DNA of 64,000 nucleotides from Ceratopteris richardii (lineage: Eukaryota > Streptophyta > Polypodiopsida > Polypodiales > Pteridaceae), in contig CM035417.1 in assembly GCA_020310875.1 (NCBI GenBank), forward strand, positions 84,538,917 through 84,602,916. Direction: 5' to 3'. The notes under the pieces were generated by a model that saw only the letters and a program-made list of their open reading frames with translations, ran no database searches and was not told the DNA's origin. Shown one piece after another: positions 59,701 through 64,000 of this stretch. The position numbers and the translations under genes are program-made. Position 1 is the first letter of the stretch. Each line of letters begins with the position of its first letter.

Positions 59701-60984
59701 GTCTGCAGCCATCATTTGATCATGTAGCTCTTCATAATGTTCCACCTTCTTTTATCCAGTCAGTTGCTTTACAAGAATAGTCTTCCAACATTTTTTGATA
59801 CTGGGCTTCATAGATTTCCCTCTTATTGTTTCCTTGAGTCAGATAAGCATACAATTGTTCCTTACTTGTGTGAGGTGCATGAGGTTCCTTGGAGGACTGT
59901 ACTTCCTTCTGAGCAGCTTCATGCTCTTCTTTTGTTGCTCCCTCCTGTTCCAATTCTACTTTCCTGGGATCCAATCTTCTCTTCTTTACTGGAATAACCT
60001 CTTCTGATATCCCTTTCCTTTTCCTCTCTGATCCTCTCATACTTGTTTGGCCATCTACGTCTCTTATGGACATCATTTTAGAAGGACTTTTGATTCTTGA
60101 CATAAAACTTCTGAAATACTAAGCTTCTGGAGCCAATTTTAGCTGATCCTCCATATCTAAAACATGATATATTATCCTTGTTAAGAATTGTGCTCCATTC
60201 ATGAACTTCCTCTGCTCCCAATGTTTTGCTGCTTCTGTCAATTGATCATGAATGTAGGGAGTTACATCCATTACTCCAAATGGCTTGGTTCTATCCTTAT
60301 TATTGAACATAATCAAAGTTACTGGCTTATGTGGCATGGTATATCTAGGTAGCTTTGGAAAACACAAATATTGAAGAAACATTCTGATGGCATATTCTTC
60401 ATTCTCTTTCCCCTTGAAATCCACAAATTTAGAATATCCTGCATAGGTTGCTTTATTCTTCTTGACAAAACTGTTATCGAACTTAGTTCCCATTGAATAA
60501 AATTGGAGAGTTGTCCTGATATGCTCTACTTTTATAGTGATATGACCTCTTTGTTTTCTTTGTCCTTGACTGAACACCTGAAATATGCATCATTGCCTTT
60601 GCCAACTTCCAGCAGACTGTTCATAACCTGTGATACTCTCTCAAAATTTATAAAGAATAAAGGTTCATCCAGCAGTCTGTGTAATCCCACTGCTTTCCAT
60701 CTTTTATAATTGACTGCAATTTTATGAAATTTATAGAATTCCTGACACATCATTGTATACTTGTAACCTCCAACTCCCACTGTAAAAATGTGTTGACCAA
60801 TGATACTGAGGGTTTCCTTCAGTTCTCTAGCTATCTTCTTGGCTTCTGGGATATCTTGTTCTTCATCAGACTCCAGCTCCACCTTTTCCACTGCTGCTTC
60901 ATTGTCTAAGAACCAATGTCCTCTAGAGAAAGTTACTGAGTCTGCTTTGAATTCATGAATTGGCAGTTCCTTTGGATTCACCAT
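56777..60984 (-). CDS. Gypsy L third ORF region (homologue of the K third ORF)
   Basis: It starts near MVNPKELPIHEFK (60984). The N-terminal part (to about 60120) has CFPKLPRYTMPHKP, YIHDQLTEAAKHW and AQFLTRIIYHVLDM, matching the K N-domain in order. A long acidic Glu/Lys-rich linker follows (about 60100-58690). A strong coiled coil (about 58680-57840) has EERSEW-like repeats. The C-terminal part (57655-56777) has IQLKINPAYCPVARR, QILAKWLNF and PTKKYMVDTTES, aligning with the K C-domain. No signal peptide or membrane helix is seen. Function is unknown; the conserved flanking domains joined by variable linkers suggest a structural or adaptor role (inference). A few breaks are present. Confidence 0.75.
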
Positions 60985-61941
60985 TCTGGAGAAAATATAA
61001 CATCACAAAAAAGAAAACTCCACCCACATGAGTCATAAGAAACATAAAAAGAAATCACATTTGTCTTTGAGATGTAATGAAAAAAATATAACTCAATTGA
61101 AGTGACCATCACATGTGTAGCAAGATGTCTAGTGCTCTCTTCCCCTCTCTCTTTTTTATTCATTTTTTAATAATAAAAAAAATGAAAGAACTTTAAGAAA
61201 ATTTAGATGTTTATAGGAAAAATAATTAAACAATGACTAAAAAGAATAGAATCTTGCTAAATTACAACCTATATCTTGCTCGTGCTATATAACTTATGTA
61301 AACAAAAAAATTGTTATTTTTTCTCTCTTTTTCTTTTTCTTTTCTCTTCTTTTTTTTTTAATAATAATAGTTTCCACTTTTCTCTAACAAAAGAGTTGTT
61401 ATTTTTTTTCTCTTTTCTTTTTCTTTTCTCTCTTTTTTTTAATAATAATAATTTCCACTTTTCTCTCTTCCCCTCCTATTTCTTTTCCTAGAAAAAGGAT
61501 AGGGTAAAATAAATGGAAATAATTTCCAGGATGTCATAATCCTTTTCTGATGAAATTCTGAATTCTTTAATAAGAATCCAAAGTGTGTGTCTGATGACCA
61601 TTTTGCCCTTTCCTTCATTTGTGACTCATCATGCTTTTGCACTGTTTTTGTATCTTGATCCTTATTTTCTTTCCATTGAAGCAGATCTGATTTTTTACCC
61701 AGAAATACTTAATTCTTGTTGATTCCTTTTTTGGAGTATAAAAATCTTCTTTTGATACACAGTACTTGGATATTTTTCGTCTCCACATCCACTTAGTGTT
61801 GCTGCATTTTGTTGATAAGTAGTGCTTGGACTTCCTAGGTCTCCACATCCTTTCAGTCTTGATGCCTAGATGCTTTTGATTATTCCCCACTTTCCACCTT
61901 TCTTCTGTCCTTTCAATACCTTTGGTTTCTTCAACTTTCTC
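60985..61941 (-). other. Spacer between integrase module and third ORF of gypsy L
   Basis: AT-rich sequence with no coding motif recognised. It contains a polypyrimidine tandem duplication (61303-61468). An imperfect doubled stretch near 61761-61855 shares GTCTCCACATCC and CTTGGA words. A splice acceptor or internal start would be expected near here if the third ORF is expressed from a spliced RNA (inference). Confidence 0.5.
61303..61468. repeat. Polypyrimidine tandem duplication, period about 85 bp
   Basis: Two copies of a T/C-rich unit begin TTGTTATTTTTT (61311 and 61396), run into AATAATAAT and end TTTCCACTTTTCTCT. Confidence 0.85.
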
Positions 61942-62790
61942 CTATTCTTGATTGAAATAGATTTGGTCATGAAGAAGTGGTGTTTGTGGTTTCTTTGTAG
62001 CTTCTAGTGAAAAAGTAAATCCCCCCAGATCCGAGTTATAGATATCCTGTTGATTTTCTTGTTCTTCATCACTCAATAGAAACATTAAAAACCTTTTGTC
62101 ATTTATTGTCAATTTAAGCTTCATATTTTCAAAATCCAAAATCACTTTACCTTGCCTGATCCATGGTTGTCCCCAAATCAGTTTCTCAGTCATCATATGA
62201 TCAAGCCATTCTTCACAATCTATTTTCATATATTCTTCATTGAACTTAACTTTAATAGATGGTGAAGACAAGCTTTGTATTATTTGTTCTTCCAGTGTTT
62301 TTATAAATGTTTTACTTTCAATCCTTTTTAAGTTAAACTTATCCAACAAAACTGAACTGATCAAATTAACTTGTGCATTTGAATCTATCAAAACCTTGAT
62401 TTTCTCATTATGAAGATTCATTGTTATAACTGACAAATGCTCTCTCACTCTTAAAGGTGTTTCACACAAGAGAACTTCTCTAATCTCCTTGATTTTTCTT
62501 ATCCTTTCCTTTGCCTCCTGTTGAGCCTCATTCCTGATTTTTTCCTCTTCTTTTTTCCTATTTTGAGCTTGATGTATTCTTCTCCATTCAGAAACAGTTA
62601 ATGGAAGATCATACCTTTTTATTCTACATCCACTTATGAAATTCGGCATGATTTCTCCATCTATATTAGCTAATTGGATAGCTCCACTGTTACTGATTTG
62701 GTTGATAATATAAGGTCCATGCCCTTTTCTTTGAAACTTTTTCTGATGTTCTTTTATTGTATATGCCAGAACTAGATCTCCTACTTGCAA
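61942..62790 (-). CDS. Gypsy L integrase tail joined to a retropepsin-like domain
   Basis: An uninterrupted frame opens with the integrase tail (KGHGPYIINQISNSGAIQLA, ISGCRIKRY). It passes through a Lys/Glu-rich helical linker (about residues 75-100) and enters a retropepsin-like domain. The domain has VLIDS-type active-strand sequence (about 62362-62400) and LIWGQPWIRQGKVILDF (about 62130-62180). Order and spacing match gypsy K, where integrase tail, linker and domain follow one another in the same way. The continuous frame shows the domain travels with integrase. Confidence 0.8.
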   Translation of the reverse strand: MQVGDLVLAYTIKEHQKKFQRKGHGPYIINQISNSGAIQLANIDGEIMPNFISGCRIKRYDLPLTVSEWRRIHQAQNRKKEEEKIRNEAQQEAKERIRKIKEIREVLLCETPLRVREHLSVITMNLHNEKIKVLIDSNAQVNLISSVLLDKFNLKRIESKTFIKTLEEQIIQSLSSPSIKVKFNEEYMKIDCEEWLDHMMTEKLIWGQPWIRQGKVILDFENMKLKLTINDKRFLMFLLSDEEQENQQDIYNSDLGGFTFSLEATKKPQTPLLHDQIYFNQE

Positions 62791-62826
62791 ATTTTTTTCT
62801 TTAATATGAACATCATGATAAGCTTT

Positions 62827-63999
62827 CTACCTTCTCTTGTCTGCATATATGCTCATGATTGCTTGAAGTCTGGAAGCTCCAAGATTTTCCAATTCCACCA
62901 CTCTCTCAGATAATTCATGTCCAGTCCACTTGTATTGATTTCCCACTTTTAATGTTGGAATAAGAAATTCTAAAGGTAATACTTCATTTTGTCCATATAC
63001 CAAATTAAATGGTGTTGTTCCAATTGCAGTTTTGTATGCCACTCTATAAGCCCATAAGACATGATTAAGTTGCAAATCCCAATCATTCCTATTTGTATTT
63101 ACCAATTTTGACAAAATAGTGCAAAGTACCTTATTAGTACTTTCTGCTAATCTATTGGCTTGTGGATGATAAGGGGCTGACTTTCTATGATTAATCATGA
63201 AATACTCAGTCATGTTTTCTATTACTTGGTTCAAAAAATGATTCCCCCTATCACTTACCAATTCAATTGGTAATCCAAATCTGGTGATAATATTTTCATA
63301 AAGAAATCTTGCAGTAGTCTGAGCATCATTCCTTTTTGTAGCCCTGGCCTCTGCCCACTTGGTCAGGTAATCTGTGGCTACAAGTATATATTCAGCATGG
63401 AATTGTTTTGCTGGAGGATGTATGGGTCCAATGAAATCCAACCCCCATTTACTAAATGCTCTTGCTGAAATCAATGGTACTAATGGCATATTGTCTCTTT
63501 TATTTGGTTGACTCACTCTTTGACAAACGTCACATCTTTTCACATATGTTCTTGCATAAGGAAATAGAGTTGGCCACCAAAAACTAGAATATAATATGAT
63601 TTTAGCAGTCCTTTCACTTGAAAAATGTCCTCCTGCCACTCCAGAATGTGCTATCTCTAACATTTCCATATACTTATTTTCAGGGACACAGATCCTCAAA
63701 TATCCATCCATCCCTTTCTTGTACAATTGATCTCCTATCAGTTGATACTCTTCAGAAATCATTTGTAAATTCATTGAGTCTGCACTAGCTCTTACTAGCT
63801 CTCCTTTCTTCTTTCTTTTCAACTCCTTAATTATGTTTGCACTCCAATCAGGATTTTTCTGAAACCAATACAAAGTGGTAATTTCTGAATTTTGCAAGGA
63901 TTGGCATTCCCAGCAATTGGAAACATATTTTTTTACATCTTGAATCTTATTCGACCAATGTACTCCCATCCTATTGAGATTGTTTAAGGTGACTATCAT
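62827..63999 (-). CDS. Gypsy L integrase (cut by the window edge)
   Basis: An HHCC motif (HSGVAGGHF through YVKRCDVCQR) is followed by the core words WGLDFIGPIHPPAKQ, VATDYLTKWAEARA and LVSDRGNHF, the usual APYHPQAN stretch, then TPFNLVYGQNEVLPLEF. Clearly homologous to the gypsy K integrase but diverged across its length. The upstream reverse transcriptase lies outside the window. Confidence 0.92.
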   Translation of the reverse strand: MIVTLNNLNRMGVHWSNKIQDVKKYVSNCWECQSLQNSEITTLYWFQKNPDWSANIIKELKRKKKGELVRASADSMNLQMISEEYQLIGDQLYKKGMDGYLRICVPENKYMEMLEIAHSGVAGGHFSSERTAKIILYSSFWWPTLFPYARTYVKRCDVCQRVSQPNKRDNMPLVPLISARAFSKWGLDFIGPIHPPAKQFHAEYILVATDYLTKWAEARATKRNDAQTTARFLYENIITRFGLPIELVSDRGNHFLNQVIENMTEYFMINHRKSAPYHPQANRLAESTNKVLCTILSKLVNTNRNDWDLQLNHVLWAYRVAYKTAIGTTPFNLVYGQNEVLPLEFLIPTLKVGNQYKWTGHELSERVVELENLGASRLQAIMSIYADKRR

Positions 64000-64000
64000 G

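Larger units (their letters stand above)
55890..64000 (-). mobile_element. Ty3/gypsy element L, 3' part, running out of the window
   Basis: The minus strand, right to left, reads integrase (63999-62827), integrase tail with a retropepsin-like domain (62790-61942), about 1 kb of spacer, a large third ORF region (60984-56777), a polypurine tract (56708-56720) and the 3' LTR. Gag, reverse transcriptase and 5' LTR lie beyond the right edge. It shares the unusual layout of gypsy K but is a distinct, much more AT-rich family. The visible part has about six breaks. Age cannot be judged from one LTR. Confidence 0.9.

Overview
The window looks like intergenic DNA from a large plant nuclear genome. It consists almost entirely of nested, mostly broken retrotransposons. 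I see no host protein gene, rRNA or tRNA. The plant call rests on Ty1/copia elements primed by initiator tRNA-Met (TGGTATCAGAGC sites), a Ty3/gypsy element primed by tRNA-Asp, and an L1-type LINE piece. The many old, nested and diverged copies would suit a gymnosperm or other large-genome plant, but species is inference. LAYOUT. 1-4.7 kb: copia A (+), with a gag piece lying head to head with it. 4.7-5.35 kb: LINE endonuclease fragment (-). 5.7-10.1 kb: a non-coding LTR element (LARD-like, -) with target duplication TGGAG. 10.1-12.3 kb: no recognisable gene. 12.3-13.25 kb: tail of copia B (+) and its probable LTR. 13.25-19.5 kb: old copia C (-), split by copia D (+, 13824-18957, target duplication GTGGA), the most complete copia here. 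19.5-21.8 kb: AT-rich and gene-free. 21.8-24.6 kb: old gypsy E (-). 24.57-35.8 kb: copia F (-), split by copia G (-, 27778-34570, target duplication CAAGT). 35.8-37.3 kb: copia H gag piece (-) and gypsy I integrase tail (+). 37.5-55.9 kb: copia J (+), opened by the 16.9-kb gypsy K (+, 38896-55772, target duplication TAGGG). 55.9 kb to the window end: gypsy L (-), which runs out of the window. HOW THE PARTS RELATE. Nesting gives a relative chronology: C before D, F before G, and J before both K and L. Hand-counted LTR divergence is about 1.3% for K, 3% for D, 3.6% for the LARD-like element and roughly 8% for the part of G compared. The most interesting biology is in K and L, two clearly diverged gypsy families. 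Both carry, after the integrase, (i) a retropepsin-like domain joined to the integrase tail through a charged linker and (ii) a large sense-strand third ORF. That ORF has an N-terminal globular domain, a low-complexity linker, a coiled coil and a conserved C-terminal domain. K also has a conventional protease at the end of gag, so it carries two retropepsin-like domains.
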